DNA of 55,677 nt, from the NCBI GenBank assembly GCA_017439805.1, contig JAFSIK010000073.1, positions 1 to 55,677 of the forward strand. Reading direction: 5' to 3'. The DNA is from Oscillospiraceae bacterium (GTDB lineage Bacteria; Bacillota; Clostridia; Oscillospirales; Oscillospiraceae). Below are positions 26,386 to 34,778 of this stretch, piece after piece (the first letter of the stretch is position 1; the number at the start of each line of letters is the position of its first letter). A program made the translations under genes and the position numbers. The notes below the pieces were generated by a model that saw only the letters and a program-made list of their open reading frames with translations, ran no database searches and was not told the origin of the DNA.

Positions 26386-28983
26386 TTAACCACCTCCTGT
26401 TATGGTGACGGTAAATCTGCCGCCGGTTATGGTGCCGCTGACGGAATCGGACAGGCTGCCCGTAAGCCACAGCCAGATGTTTTGCACCGTACCGGCTCCG
26501 CCGCTGGCCTTTTTCGCCATGTCGATTGAGGACAACGCTGTTGCGGAGGAACTGCCTGATGCGGTGAAGTATCCGCCGATGCTTTCATAGGGGGAAACGG
26601 ACTGATAGCTGAAGGCTGCGTTTACGCCAACAGTGGAGTTGTTGGTAACGGTTATCCTGTTGGTATTTTCGTCAGAGGGGGAGAATGTGCCGCCGCTGTA
26701 GTGGTGGGTGGCGGGATTCCAGATGCCTCTGTCGTAAGTATACGTCATCGCTCCCCAGGATATATCAACGGAGAACTCCGGCGCCTGGGCGTAGTAGAAA
26801 ACGTCCACCACTCTGCCCTTTACCTCTTCGTCCACAATCTGCAGATCGCTGAGGTCATTGAGAGTTCCGCTGACCACCGGCATGGAGCAGGTGTAGCCAT
26901 CCGGTGCCGCCGGGGAAGCTTTGCTGTAACTGTCGCCGAAGCGGGTGGTGAAAGTTTCGGGGTCGGCATCGGCATCGTAACCGCGGTTGGTGTAGGTTGT
27001 GCGGGACTGTTCGTCACCTTCCACATCCAGATAAATGTAATTTATCGTCAGGGGGCAAAGGTCGCCCACGTAGATAAATGCACGGTCAACCGGCTGGGCG
27101 GGCATGGAGTCAATCACAATCTGATCGGCGGGTTTCAGATACTGTCCGCGGATAAGCACGGCTCCGGTCGCGCCACTCTGGCTGAGAATGTAGGAGCTGT
27201 AGCCGGGAATATCCACCGCTTCGCAGGTGTGGCTGTCGCCGTATTCGACCAGGGTGTTCACGGTGGGAGCGGCGGTGCTGTCATCAAGATAGATGTGCTC
27301 CACGGTTACCATATAGCTTTCGGTGTCGAACTCGGCGTAGATGGTTACCTGTCCGTCCTCAAGGTGGTCAAGGCTGAACGGGGTTTCGTTTGTGACGTAA
27401 ATCTTGTTCCCGCCCACCATCATGTACCAGCCGGTGAATTTACTGCCGGTTTTGTTTACCTGGGTAGGCAGGGCAACAAAGGTTTTATTGCCCTCTTCCA
27501 TGGTATAGCCGTAAATACTGTTGTAATAGACCGTACGCTGGGAAACCACCGTATGCGGCGGTGTATCATTGGCAATTACAAGCTTTACATCATATGTATT
27601 GGGCTTGTAGGTTACGGTAACTTCCTTGCCGGCGCCGTCATTGGGCATCGTGCCCGTCACCACCGCAACGTCCGGGGTGTAACCCACTTTGCCGGGAGTT
27701 GCAACGGAATATGATTCTCCGCTGGGAAGGCCGGATATTTCCTCGGTATGAACTTCTCCGGTATCCTCTGTGACGTAATGGATAACCAGCTTGCCGGTAA
27801 GGGCGCTGTATTCAACGGTAAGGGTTATTTCTCCGTCCACCGCCTGGCTGATAAGCGCTTCGTCAACGGTGCCGTTTACAATGGGGATATCCGGCGTATA
27901 GTTCGTAACCGCGGGGGAGGTTACGCTGTATGTTTCGCCGAAGTCACAGGTAAGGATTTCTGCGGGGGCAGGCGGGTCAACTTTGCCTGTGATGCCGTCC
28001 GCCCACTCGTAATTGATTTTGATGGTGTAAGTGTTGGGGACATAGGTACCTACTACCCAAAGCTCTCGCGCGGGCATGGGTTTTCCGTCAAGGCTTGTGC
28101 CCTGTGCAACGCCGTCTTCGGCGATGGTGTACCAGTGCCACCCGAAAGTATATCCGGGAACATCCGGGGGTGTGTAGTCCCAGGCGGAAACCGTTTCGCC
28201 GTAGAAATATGTCTGGGTGTGGATATTTGTTTCCGTACTGCCCGGAAGCTGGTATGCGTAACCCAGGCGGTAGAGAATTTTGCTGCCGGCGGCGGTAAGG
28301 GTCATGGAGTCCGTCATGGAGCTGCTGGGTATGACCACCCTGCCGGTGGAGGAGTCATAGCTGAAAATGACATCGTTGCCGGTTTTCTTGTACGTCAGCG
28401 ATACGCCGGCAGGCAGAGAATAGCCCTTCTGAGGAGACAGCGTGATTACCATGTCCTGAGCCGTGTTCAGCGTAATGTCGCCCTCGGAGTCGGGAGTAAC
28501 GTCGGAATTAAGGCCGGTAAGATTCAGGGTGACGCGGGGGGTAACAAATACGTTTGCGAAAGCACTGGCTGTTACGCCCGTGACAACGGGACCGACCGTA
28601 GCCTTTTCGGGTCCGGGCGAAACCACGCCGACTTCCACATTGTAAAGAATGTTGGTGTCCGGAATGTGGAAGGGCCCCGGCCCCACATCTGTGGTAGTGC
28701 CGTCAACCGCCAAAACATCTTTGTATTCAAGGAAGTCTGCGGTCCAGTCGTCGGGATCTTCCCATCCCTTCGTCCAAGTATAAAGCATGGCGCGGGTGTA
28801 CTGTCCTTCTTCACCGACTCCATAAGAAAGATTTTTTCCCTCAAGAGTGCCTGCCGTTACGTCGGGTGACAGAGCCACATTGGCGTAGTCGGCTGCATAG
28901 TTGTAGTTTATGGGTTCGGTGGTGCCCGTCTGGGTAATTGCCGCGCCGTATCGCATATCGCCGGAAGGTGCGTATTCAAGCAC
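26386..28983 (-). CDS. 3' half of a frameshifted giant surface protein (MucBP/InlB-type repeats)
   Basis: 865 codons open from a GTG at 28983 that has no ribosome-binding site. This is the continuation of the protein starting at 32060, since its frame extends upstream through RPKTGFLGGNDVPVL, a repeat of PKTNFLGGNDVPVL in the 5' half. It holds several MucBP-like repeats (KINYEWADGITG, LVIHYVTEDTGEVHTEEI, LTINYIYLDVEGDEQ, each followed by a GxSYSV/SYSKASP-type strand), one InlB/Listeria-Bacteroides-type repeat (FTGWYM plus VTIYAEFD) and a C-terminal module shared with the 190-residue secreted protein. No LPXTG, lipobox or membrane anchor is visible. Such repeats bind mucins or other surface glycans in relatives; binding here is inference. 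Confidence 0.8.
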   Translation of the reverse strand: MLEYAPSGDMRYGAAITQTGTTEPINYNYAADYANVALSPDVTAGTLEGKNLSYGVGEEGQYTRAMLYTWTKGWEDPDDWTADFLEYKDVLAVDGTTTDVGPGPFHIPDTNILYNVEVGVVSPGPEKATVGPVVTGVTASAFANVFVTPRVTLNLTGLNSDVTPDSEGDITLNTAQDMVITLSPQKGYSLPAGVSLTYKKTGNDVIFSYDSSTGRVVIPSSSMTDSMTLTAAGSKILYRLGYAYQLPGSTETNIHTQTYFYGETVSAWDYTPPDVPGYTFGWHWYTIAEDGVAQGTSLDGKPMPARELWVVGTYVPNTYTIKINYEWADGITGKVDPPAPAEILTCDFGETYSVTSPAVTNYTPDIPIVNGTVDEALISQAVDGEITLTVEYSALTGKLVIHYVTEDTGEVHTEEISGLPSGESYSVATPGKVGYTPDVAVVTGTMPNDGAGKEVTVTYKPNTYDVKLVIANDTPPHTVVSQRTVYYNSIYGYTMEEGNKTFVALPTQVNKTGSKFTGWYMMVGGNKIYVTNETPFSLDHLEDGQVTIYAEFDTESYMVTVEHIYLDDSTAAPTVNTLVEYGDSHTCEAVDIPGYSSYILSQSGATGAVLIRGQYLKPADQIVIDSMPAQPVDRAFIYVGDLCPLTINYIYLDVEGDEQSRTTYTNRGYDADADPETFTTRFGDSYSKASPAAPDGYTCSMPVVSGTLNDLSDLQIVDEEVKGRVVDVFYYAQAPEFSVDISWGAMTYTYDRGIWNPATHHYSGGTFSPSDENTNRITVTNNSTVGVNAAFSYQSVSPYESIGGYFTASGSSSATALSSIDMAKKASGGAGTVQNIWLWLTGSLSDSVSGTITGGRFTVTITGGG

Positions 28984-31900
28984 CGGTACGTCATTTCCAC
29001 CAAGGAAGCCTGTCTTTGGACGCAGGTGACGGAGATGGTAAAGTCAATGCTGCTTTCAAAATGCCCGTCGCTGCTGGAGCCGTCCTGATGGGGAACAATG
29101 TTGGAGATGGTCAGCAGATTGCTGCCGCTGAGGGTGGCGTTTGTGTAAGTGAGAGTCTCCTTGTCGGTGCCCTGAATTGTTTCGCAGTTGTTTTTGCCGG
29201 TGAAATATACGACGGTGCTGGGCTCGCCGGTGCTGGGCTCCTCTATGATATCAAAATATTCAGAGAACTGCAGATTGAGGGTGTAGCCGGAAAGAAGCGA
29301 AGTAACGTGATCGTGGTCAGACAGTTCCAGACAGCTCACCCGAACAACGCCGTCGCCGGCTGAAACATTTGTCATTTCCGCAGGTACGGCAGGTTTGCTG
29401 TTTGCCACGGCAGCGTCAAATTCACTCTGCGTAACATGTTCAAAGGAATATTCGCCAAAGGTGCGCTTGCCGACGGGGTTATAGTAGCTTACGCCGTCTG
29501 CGCCTTTGCCGCCGGCTTCGTAGGAACCTATGTTCCACCCGCTGCCGGTGCTGGGATCGCCGGCGTGGCCGTTGTACGCATCGTAATTTATTTCAGGGGG
29601 GTCGCCGGTTGTGACAGGTTCAGAGTATATCACTGTTGAGCCGTCGGCGCTTTCGCCTTCAATGCCGATAAGACCTATGGCCTTGCCAACAGCGGCGTTA
29701 CCGCCGCCGCCACCGCCGCCGGAAATTGCCAGCAGTTCGTCTGTGTCGCTGTCTGCCCGGTCAAGCTTTACAAGAGAGTATGTGCCGCCTGTGCCGCCTG
29801 TGCCGCTGCTCTGGACGCCTTCGACGCCGGCAACACCGATTTTTTCGGTGTATATTCTGTCCCCTGCTTCAAGGGGCAGGTAAACGTAAACATAACCACC
29901 GGCGCCGCCGGTACCGCCTTTTATCGTGTTGCCCATCAGGTTTTTAAAGCTCTGGCCGTTGCCGCCTGTGCCGCCCCAGGCCTGAACGAGATAAACGCCG
30001 TCATGGGGCACGGTGAAAGTCAGAGAACCTGCGCCGTAAGCCGTTTCGGGGTTAGGGGTGTGAGATTCTCTGTTGTTTTTGGCGGTGGTTTGCAGGGAGA
30101 AGGTATAGGTACCGTCGTTGTTGTATTCAAGGGCTTTTACAAAATTTATAAGCTGGCCGTTCAGGTGGCTTTCATGAAGCGCCAGAATGGTTACGGTGGC
30201 AGTATCCGTAAAGGTGGTGGTAACACATTCCGGGCCTGCGCCTTCAACGGGGTTTATCAGCGTATTATTTGCGGGAGTGACGGTGAAGCTGACGGTATAT
30301 TCGGTGGACTCCGTCACCTTTGCGGGAAGGGCAGGCGTGCCGCCGGTTACGCTGTAGTCCGTAATGGAATCTATGAATTTGTTGGAGGCCACATTTGCCC
30401 TGATGTCGGCGTACCGGTCAATATACATATCCGCGACGGTCAGGTCTATGCTGCCGTTTGCGATATGGTCACGGGCCAGAACAGAGAAATTTAGCGGCAC
30501 ATTTACGTGGCAGTTATCCGCATCCAGCGTGATGACTTTTGTGGTTTCGACTTCATCAACCGTGCCGCTGACGGAGATGCTGTTGTCCACCAGCACAGGG
30601 ACGTCGTTACCGCCCAGGAAGTTGGTTTTCGGAGTAAGGTCAAGGGTTATATGTACTTTGCCTGTAAGGTTTGTTTCCGTGGGCAAAAGGGAAATATTTT
30701 TTATTGTAAAAACTGTGTTGTCGCCATCGGGAGAAACGGTAACATTTTCGTAAGTGGGTTCGCCCGCGCCGTCAACGCCGTGCTGGGTATAGTCAAAGTT
30801 TGAAATGTTGAAATAGTCGGTTATCGCAAAGGACACGGTAAGGTTGCTGAGGGGGGTGAAGCTGTAGCTGCCGCCGTCGCCGGCCAGGTAGGTTATGGAA
30901 ACCGCGCCGGAAGAAAGGTCAAGTTTTGAGGCGTTGATGTCCAGCAGGCTTTTTTCATCTTCCGTAAGGCTGGTGGAAATATTGGAGCCGGAAGCAACAA
31001 AGGAAGAACCGCCGCCGCCACCGCCAACATGGTTGGGAACTATTATGCTCTGCTGAATACCGCCGGAGCCGCCGCAGTAACCGCCGCCGCCCGCGCCGCC
31101 GCGCAGGTTGCCCGCACCGCCCGCACCGGGGGAAATCTGGTTATTGTACGCGCCGACCCAGTCGTTGGGAAGTTCGCCGGAGACCCAGTTCCAGCTGGTG
31201 CTGGCTTTTTCGCCGGGAACATTGGTGCCGCCGTGACCGATGTAGTCATATGAAGTGCCGCTGGACTTGCCGTCGTCGCCGGAGTAGTAAGTGCCGGCAA
31301 CGGTTGCGCCGATGCCTTCCACGGTGTCAATGACGGTGCTGCTGAGAACAGAGCCGCCCGCGCCGCCGTCGGGGGAGAATCTGCTGCCATCGGGAGCCGC
31401 GCCTGCGCCACCGCCGCCGCCGGCGATCATTATGTACTTTGTGGTGCGGTCATATTCGTTGATATTATCGTAGGCAAATTCGTTCTTTGCGTTAAGGTAG
31501 GTGCTTTCAAAATAGTCGGGGTCATCAAACAGAAACAGCGCGGAGTAACCGCCGCCGCCACCTACGCCGTAGGTTATCATTGTGCCGCCGTCGCCGCCGC
31601 CGTTTGTGCCGCCGCCGGTGCCGGTGGTGTAGGTTTCCTGACCGTTGCCGCCCAGGGAATAGAAAAGCACGTCGTCCTTTTCCAGATAGACCTTTGCGTG
31701 GACATAGCCGGCCGCGCCGCCGGAGCTTGCAACTTCTTCACCGTTTAAAATATCCGCGCCCCTGCCGCCCCAAAGCTCCACCAGATACCAGCCGGGGTAG
31801 TTCGCGCTGAAATATCCACGGTCGGCAATGTCATTATCTTCGCTGTTTACCAGGTGGTCGTAAAGTTCCGCATTCAGCTCCAGGTCCAGAGAATAAACGC

Positions 31901-32060
31901 CGGTTTCCTCGTTGTATTTGATTATGGGATCGCAGTCAATGTGGGCATTGCCAAAGTCTGTAGTGCCCGCAGAAACAGCAAGGCCTGCCGGTGCCACGGA
32001 AAGCACCAGCAGAACCAAAGTAAGCAATATTGAAATCAGCTTTCTGAATAACCTTTTCAT
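28908..32060 (-). CDS. 5' half of a frameshifted giant surface protein: signal peptide and two glycine-rich domains
   Basis: The frame runs 1,050 codons, but genuine similarity ends near residue 1,012 (29025), after which it reads out of phase. Signal peptide: residues 1-31 (hydrophobic core ISILLTLVLLVLSVA). A first glycine-rich domain (about 90-395) carries GTGGGTNGGGDGG, YIMIAGGGGGAG, GGAGGGGYCGGSGG and VGGGGGGSSF, like the ALK/LTK-type glycine-rich (Gly_rich) domain. A second, shorter one (about 680-870) repeats the plan (GVYLVQAWGGTGGNG, GGTGGAGGYVYVYLP, LLAISGGGGGGGNAA). Beta-rich segments with PKTNFLGGNDVPVL lie between. Restoring one base would fuse it to the 26386 frame, giving about 1,891 residues. 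The start ATG 32060 has only a weak ribosome-binding site. Confidence 0.8.
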   Translation of the reverse strand: MKRLFRKLISILLTLVLLVLSVAPAGLAVSAGTTDFGNAHIDCDPIIKYNEETGVYSLDLELNAELYDHLVNSEDNDIADRGYFSANYPGWYLVELWGGRGADILNGEEVASSGGAAGYVHAKVYLEKDDVLFYSLGGNGQETYTTGTGGGTNGGGDGGTMITYGVGGGGGYSALFLFDDPDYFESTYLNAKNEFAYDNINEYDRTTKYIMIAGGGGGAGAAPDGSRFSPDGGAGGSVLSSTVIDTVEGIGATVAGTYYSGDDGKSSGTSYDYIGHGGTNVPGEKASTSWNWVSGELPNDWVGAYNNQISPGAGGAGNLRGGAGGGGYCGGSGGIQQSIIVPNHVGGGGGGSSFVASGSNISTSLTEDEKSLLDINASKLDLSSGAVSITYLAGDGGSYSFTPLSNLTVSFAITDYFNISNFDYTQHGVDGAGEPTYENVTVSPDGDNTVFTIKNISLLPTETNLTGKVHITLDLTPKTNFLGGNDVPVLVDNSISVSGTVDEVETTKVITLDADNCHVNVPLNFSVLARDHIANGSIDLTVADMYIDRYADIRANVASNKFIDSITDYSVTGGTPALPAKVTESTEYTVSFTVTPANNTLINPVEGAGPECVTTTFTDTATVTILALHESHLNGQLINFVKALEYNNDGTYTFSLQTTAKNNRESHTPNPETAYGAGSLTFTVPHDGVYLVQAWGGTGGNGQSFKNLMGNTIKGGTGGAGGYVYVYLPLEAGDRIYTEKIGVAGVEGVQSSGTGGTGGTYSLVKLDRADSDTDELLAISGGGGGGGNAAVGKAIGLIGIEGESADGSTVIYSEPVTTGDPPEINYDAYNGHAGDPSTGSGWNIGSYEAGGKGADGVSYYNPVGKRTFGEYSFEHVTQSEFDAAVANSKPAVPAEMTNVSAGDGVVRVSCLELSDHDHVTSLLSGYTLNLQFSEYFDIIEEPSTGEPSTVVYFTGKNNCETIQGTDKETLTYTNATLSGSNLLTISNIVPHQDGSSSDGHFESSIDFTISVTCVQRQASLVEMTYRCLNTHLPAICDTARQLPRRAPPNP
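29022..29030 (-). other. Probable one-base frameshift in the giant surface gene
   Basis: Minus strand GTCACCTGCGTCCAAAG reads as VTCVQ in the upstream frame, while the downstream frame reads CGTCCAAAGACAGGC as RPKTG, matching PKTN of the earlier repeat. Adding one base, for example C in ACCTG, yields VTLRPKTGFLGGNDVPVL. The distance 26386-32060 is 5,675 nt, one short of a multiple of three, consistent with a single missing base. Confidence 0.75.
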
Positions 32061-32103
32061 ACGCGCCTAACTCTTTTGAAAATATTTAAAGTTATTAACT
32101 TCT

Positions 32104-32133
32104 ATTGTAATACATATATATACATATATTCAA
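32104..32133 (-). promoter_or_regulatory. Likely promoter of the surface-protein cluster
   Basis: Minus strand TTGAAT (32128-32133), an 18-bp spacer of alternating TA/TG and TACAAT (32104-32109) lie about 45-70 nt before the giant gene. The region is very AT-rich compared with the rest of the window, so alternative -10 boxes are possible. Confidence 0.5.
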
Positions 32134-32144
32134 GTAAAAAAGCG

Positions 32145-32168
32145 CGACAAACAATATGTTTTTTGTCG
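32145..32168. promoter_or_regulatory. Palindrome in the divergent promoter region
   Basis: CGACAAA (32145-32151) and TTTGTCG (32162-32168) form an inverted repeat with an inner AACA/TGTT pairing, just upstream of the surface-cluster promoter and between two divergent genes. It could be a repressor operator or an RNA hairpin; no known regulator consensus is matched. Confidence 0.4.
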
Positions 32169-32217
32169 AATTTTTATTTATTTAAGGTAACCCGGTTGCG
32201 GGAAATGTTTATATTGT

Positions 32218-32250
32218 CCTCCCTTTGCAAATAATAAGTGCAAAGGGAGG
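32218..32250 (+). promoter_or_regulatory. Hairpin sequestering the ribosome-binding site of the nucleotidyltransferase gene
   Basis: CCTCCCTTTGCA (32218-32229) pairs perfectly with TGCAAAGGGAGG (32239-32250) around a 9-nt loop. The right arm contains the AGGGAGG ribosome-binding site and is followed by GATTTTTTTG, so the element has the form of an intrinsic terminator whose T-tract leads into the TTG start codon. It could control both transcription and translation of the following gene. Confidence 0.7.
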
Positions 32251-32257
32251 GATTTTT

Positions 32258-34519
32258 TTGAAGGCAGTAATTCTTGCGGGAGGCGAAGGCACAAGGCTGC
32301 GCCCCTTAAGCTGCGGCATACCCAAACCCATGGTGCCATTTTACGGGCGCCCCATAATGGAATACGCGGTAAAACAGCTTAAAAAGGCGGAGGTGACAGA
32401 CCTCTCCGCCGCCCTGTGCTATCTGCCGGGGCAGATAGAAAATCATTTTATGGACGGCTCACGCTTCGGGGTAAAAATGCGCTACAGCATCGAGCGCAGC
32501 CCTCTGGGTACCGCGGGCGCGGTGCGAAGCTGCGGCCCCTTTTCCGACGATGAGGACGTTTTTATTGTTTCCGGCGACGGCATTTTTGATTTCGACCTTA
32601 AAAGCTGTCTTGAATTTCACCGCAGCAAAAAGGCTGAGGTGACCATTGTAACTTATCCCCACGAAAATCCGCTGGAATACGGTCTGGTGCTTTGCGACAA
32701 GCAGGGGCTTATCCAGCGCTTCATTGAAAAACCCACCTGGGACCAGGTTTTCACAAACAGCGTAAACACCGGCATTTATATCATAAAAGGCCGTATTTTA
32801 AACGAAATTGACAGCGGAACACCCGTGGATTTCGCCCGGGACCTGTTCCCTTCCCTGCTGAAAAACCGGCGCAGGCTTTACGCCGTGTCTCCGGCGGGGT
32901 ACTGGTGCGATGTGGGCAGCTGCGACAGCTATCTGAAATGCGCGGTGGACGTGCTGTGGAAAAAGACCTCTCTGGAGCTGCCGGAGGAAAAGACCAAGCT
33001 GCCCCCCTCCGCCCGGGTGATAGAGCCCTGTTATATAGGCCCCGGGGTCAGCATCGGAGAAAACTGCATCATCGGCCCGGATGCGGTGGTTTTCGGAAAC
33101 AGCGTACTGGGCAGCGGCTCGCTGGTGCAAAACAGCGTTCTGCTGGGGGCAAGATTAGGGGAAAACGCCACGGTTTTCGGCAGCATTTGCGCCGCCGGCT
33201 CCTCCGTTGGAGCAGGCGCTATTTTAAACGAGGGCTGCGTGCTGGGCGAGGGCGCGGTCATCGGGCGTGACGCGGTGCTGACTGAGGGTGTGCGGGTGTG
33301 GCCCAACCGCTCGGTGGAGCAGGGAGTGCGTCTGCGGCACAATCTGGTGACGGGTTTTGTAAAGGCCGCCCCCTCTTTCTCGGACAAGGCGGTCATCAGC
33401 GGCGAAGCCTCCGTGGAGCTGGGCGCGGAGACAGCCTCCTCCATCGGCTCGGCTGCGGCGGTTTTCGGTGAGGTGGCTCTCAGCCGGGATAAAAACAATT
33501 TTTCCGACGCGGCGGCTCTGGCCTTTGAGGCGGGGCTGCGTATGTCCGGCGGCAGATGCGTGCGCACGGACGCCCGTTTTCCCATGGAGGCGGCCTTTGT
33601 ATCAAGAAAATTCGGCCTGCCCCTTTCCGTTTTCAGCGCCCTTGAAAAAAGCCGCTGCAGAATGCATTTTTTCGGCGTAAACGGCCTGCCGCTCAACCGG
33701 GAGGGTCAGCGGCGAATGGAGGGCATTATAGCCCGCGGCGAGGAGCGCCGTGCGTTGGGTTGGCAGTCCGGCAGCACCAGAGAGCTTTCCGGCGTGCACA
33801 AGGCCTATCTTGAGGACGCCACGGAGGGTCTGACGGCACCGCGGCTGGCTGTGAGGCTGGAGGGCGCGGGAGAGGAAAATCCGGCTCTGGGAGAAGCGCT
33901 GCGCATGATGCAGGTAAAGGAAGGCGGCCTTTCCGTTCCCACCTTCACTCTCAGCGGCGCGGTGCTCACCGGCACCGACGAGGAAGGCCTCTCCGTGGGT
34001 GAAAGGGAGCTTTTGCTCATCGCCTGCCGGGCGGCTCTGGAAAAAGGATGGGCGCTGACCGTGCCATGGGATTTCACCGCCGCCGCAGACATCCTGGCAC
34101 AGAGCATGGGAAAGACTGTCGCCCGGGGCGAACAGGTCTCCCCACCCTTTTTATACGACGGACTTTTCGCCGCCTGTCTGGTCTGCGCCTATCTCAGCGA
34201 AAAAAACCAGACCCTTCAAACGGCGGTGGGCGCTCTGCCCAAATTTTCCTCCGGTTATGCCAGCATTGAACTTCTCAGCGGTCGTGCCGCCGTAATGCGT
34301 GAACTGGCGGCCAAATTCGGCGACACAGGGGGCGGCTCCGGCCTCCGCCGCCGGGAAAAGCAGGGCTGGGTACACATTGTGCCCTCCGCCGCGGTCAGCG
34401 CAATAAAAATTCACTGCGAGGCGGAAAGCGCCGAAATTGCCCAGGAACTGTGCGCGGATTTTTCCCGACTGGCGCGGGATATCGACAGGCGCATATACAA
34501 CAGCGACAAAAAAATATAA
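32258..34519 (+). CDS. Sugar-1-phosphate nucleotidyltransferase fused to a degenerate phosphomannomutase-like domain
   Basis: A 753-residue protein. The N-terminal nucleotidyltransferase (about 1-235) has the signature MKAVILAGGEGTRLRPLSCGIPKPMVPFYGRP, as in mannose-1-phosphate guanylyltransferases and glucose-1-phosphate nucleotidyltransferases. A left-handed beta-helix of hexapeptide repeats (about 255-360) follows. The C-terminal ~370 residues follow the phosphohexomutase plan, but the catalytic TASHNP-type serine loop is not present: the region reads MHFFGVNGLPLNREGQRRME. The last domain is therefore probably a scaffold or sensor rather than a mutase. TTG 32258 is chosen because AGGGAGG sits 7 nt upstream. 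It may supply nucleotide sugars for envelope glycans; the product is uncertain. Confidence 0.85.
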   Translation: MKAVILAGGEGTRLRPLSCGIPKPMVPFYGRPIMEYAVKQLKKAEVTDLSAALCYLPGQIENHFMDGSRFGVKMRYSIERSPLGTAGAVRSCGPFSDDEDVFIVSGDGIFDFDLKSCLEFHRSKKAEVTIVTYPHENPLEYGLVLCDKQGLIQRFIEKPTWDQVFTNSVNTGIYIIKGRILNEIDSGTPVDFARDLFPSLLKNRRRLYAVSPAGYWCDVGSCDSYLKCAVDVLWKKTSLELPEEKTKLPPSARVIEPCYIGPGVSIGENCIIGPDAVVFGNSVLGSGSLVQNSVLLGARLGENATVFGSICAAGSSVGAGAILNEGCVLGEGAVIGRDAVLTEGVRVWPNRSVEQGVRLRHNLVTGFVKAAPSFSDKAVISGEASVELGAETASSIGSAAAVFGEVALSRDKNNFSDAAALAFEAGLRMSGGRCVRTDARFPMEAAFVSRKFGLPLSVFSALEKSRCRMHFFGVNGLPLNREGQRRMEGIIARGEERRALGWQSGSTRELSGVHKAYLEDATEGLTAPRLAVRLEGAGEENPALGEALRMMQVKEGGLSVPTFTLSGAVLTGTDEEGLSVGERELLLIACRAALEKGWALTVPWDFTAAADILAQSMGKTVARGEQVSPPFLYDGLFAACLVCAYLSEKNQTLQTAVGALPKFSSGYASIELLSGRAAVMRELAAKFGDTGGGSGLRRREKQGWVHIVPSAAVSAIKIHCEAESAEIAQELCADFSRLARDIDRRIYNSDKKI

Positions 34520-34548
34520 AAGTTTTTGTATCTTTTTTCTAAATGATA

Positions 34549-34557
34549 TGGTATAAT
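34549..34557 (+). promoter_or_regulatory. Extended -10 promoter upstream of the RNase J leader
   Basis: TGGTATAAT (34549-34557) is a full extended -10 element with a consensus hexamer. The -35 region is T-rich without a good hexamer at 17 bp. Transcription is expected to begin near 34564. Confidence 0.7.
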
Positions 34558-34563
34558 ATATAA

Positions 34564-34765
34564 GACTTTGTTTCGGATGGGCTTTTCGAAGCAATAATTT
34601 GGCATTAAGCGGCAGCGGTCCGCTTGATATAAACCGCCCCCCGGGGGGTAAAGGTCAATAGCAGGAAAGAGGCGAATTTCGCGCCCATAACGGAAGATGC
34701 AGGTTCCGTGGTAAGCGCATTTGCCGCTTCTCTTTCCATGCCCTGACCGTACTTACAAGTTAGGA
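34564..34765 (+). ncRNA. Structured RNA candidate (6S-like outline or 5' leader) before RNase J
   Basis: About 200 nt between the extended -10 promoter and the RNase J ribosome-binding site. The ends pair: ACTT, CGG and GGGC (34565-34582) with GCCC, CCG and AAGT (34740-34760). Inward lies an asymmetric open region, then AAGCGGCA (34607-34614) with TGCCGCTT (34722-34729) and CGCTT (34621-34625) with AAGCG (34713-34717), giving a rod with a central bubble. Local hairpins include ACGGAA/TTCCGT (34690-34708). A competing helix GGAAAGAG (34664-34671)/CTCTTTCC (34730-34737) is also perfect, so two folds are possible. Length, paired ends, own promoter and bubble resemble 6S RNA, but I cannot confirm the family, and no terminator separates it from RNase J. 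Confidence 0.45.
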
Positions 34766-34778
34766 GAATTTATCATTT

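Noticed and set aside
26386..26500. Cell-wall sorting signal at the C-terminus of the giant surface protein
   Set aside because: No LPXTG-like motif, hydrophobic tail or positive end is present; the C-terminus is a folded-looking beta module ending in Gly residues.
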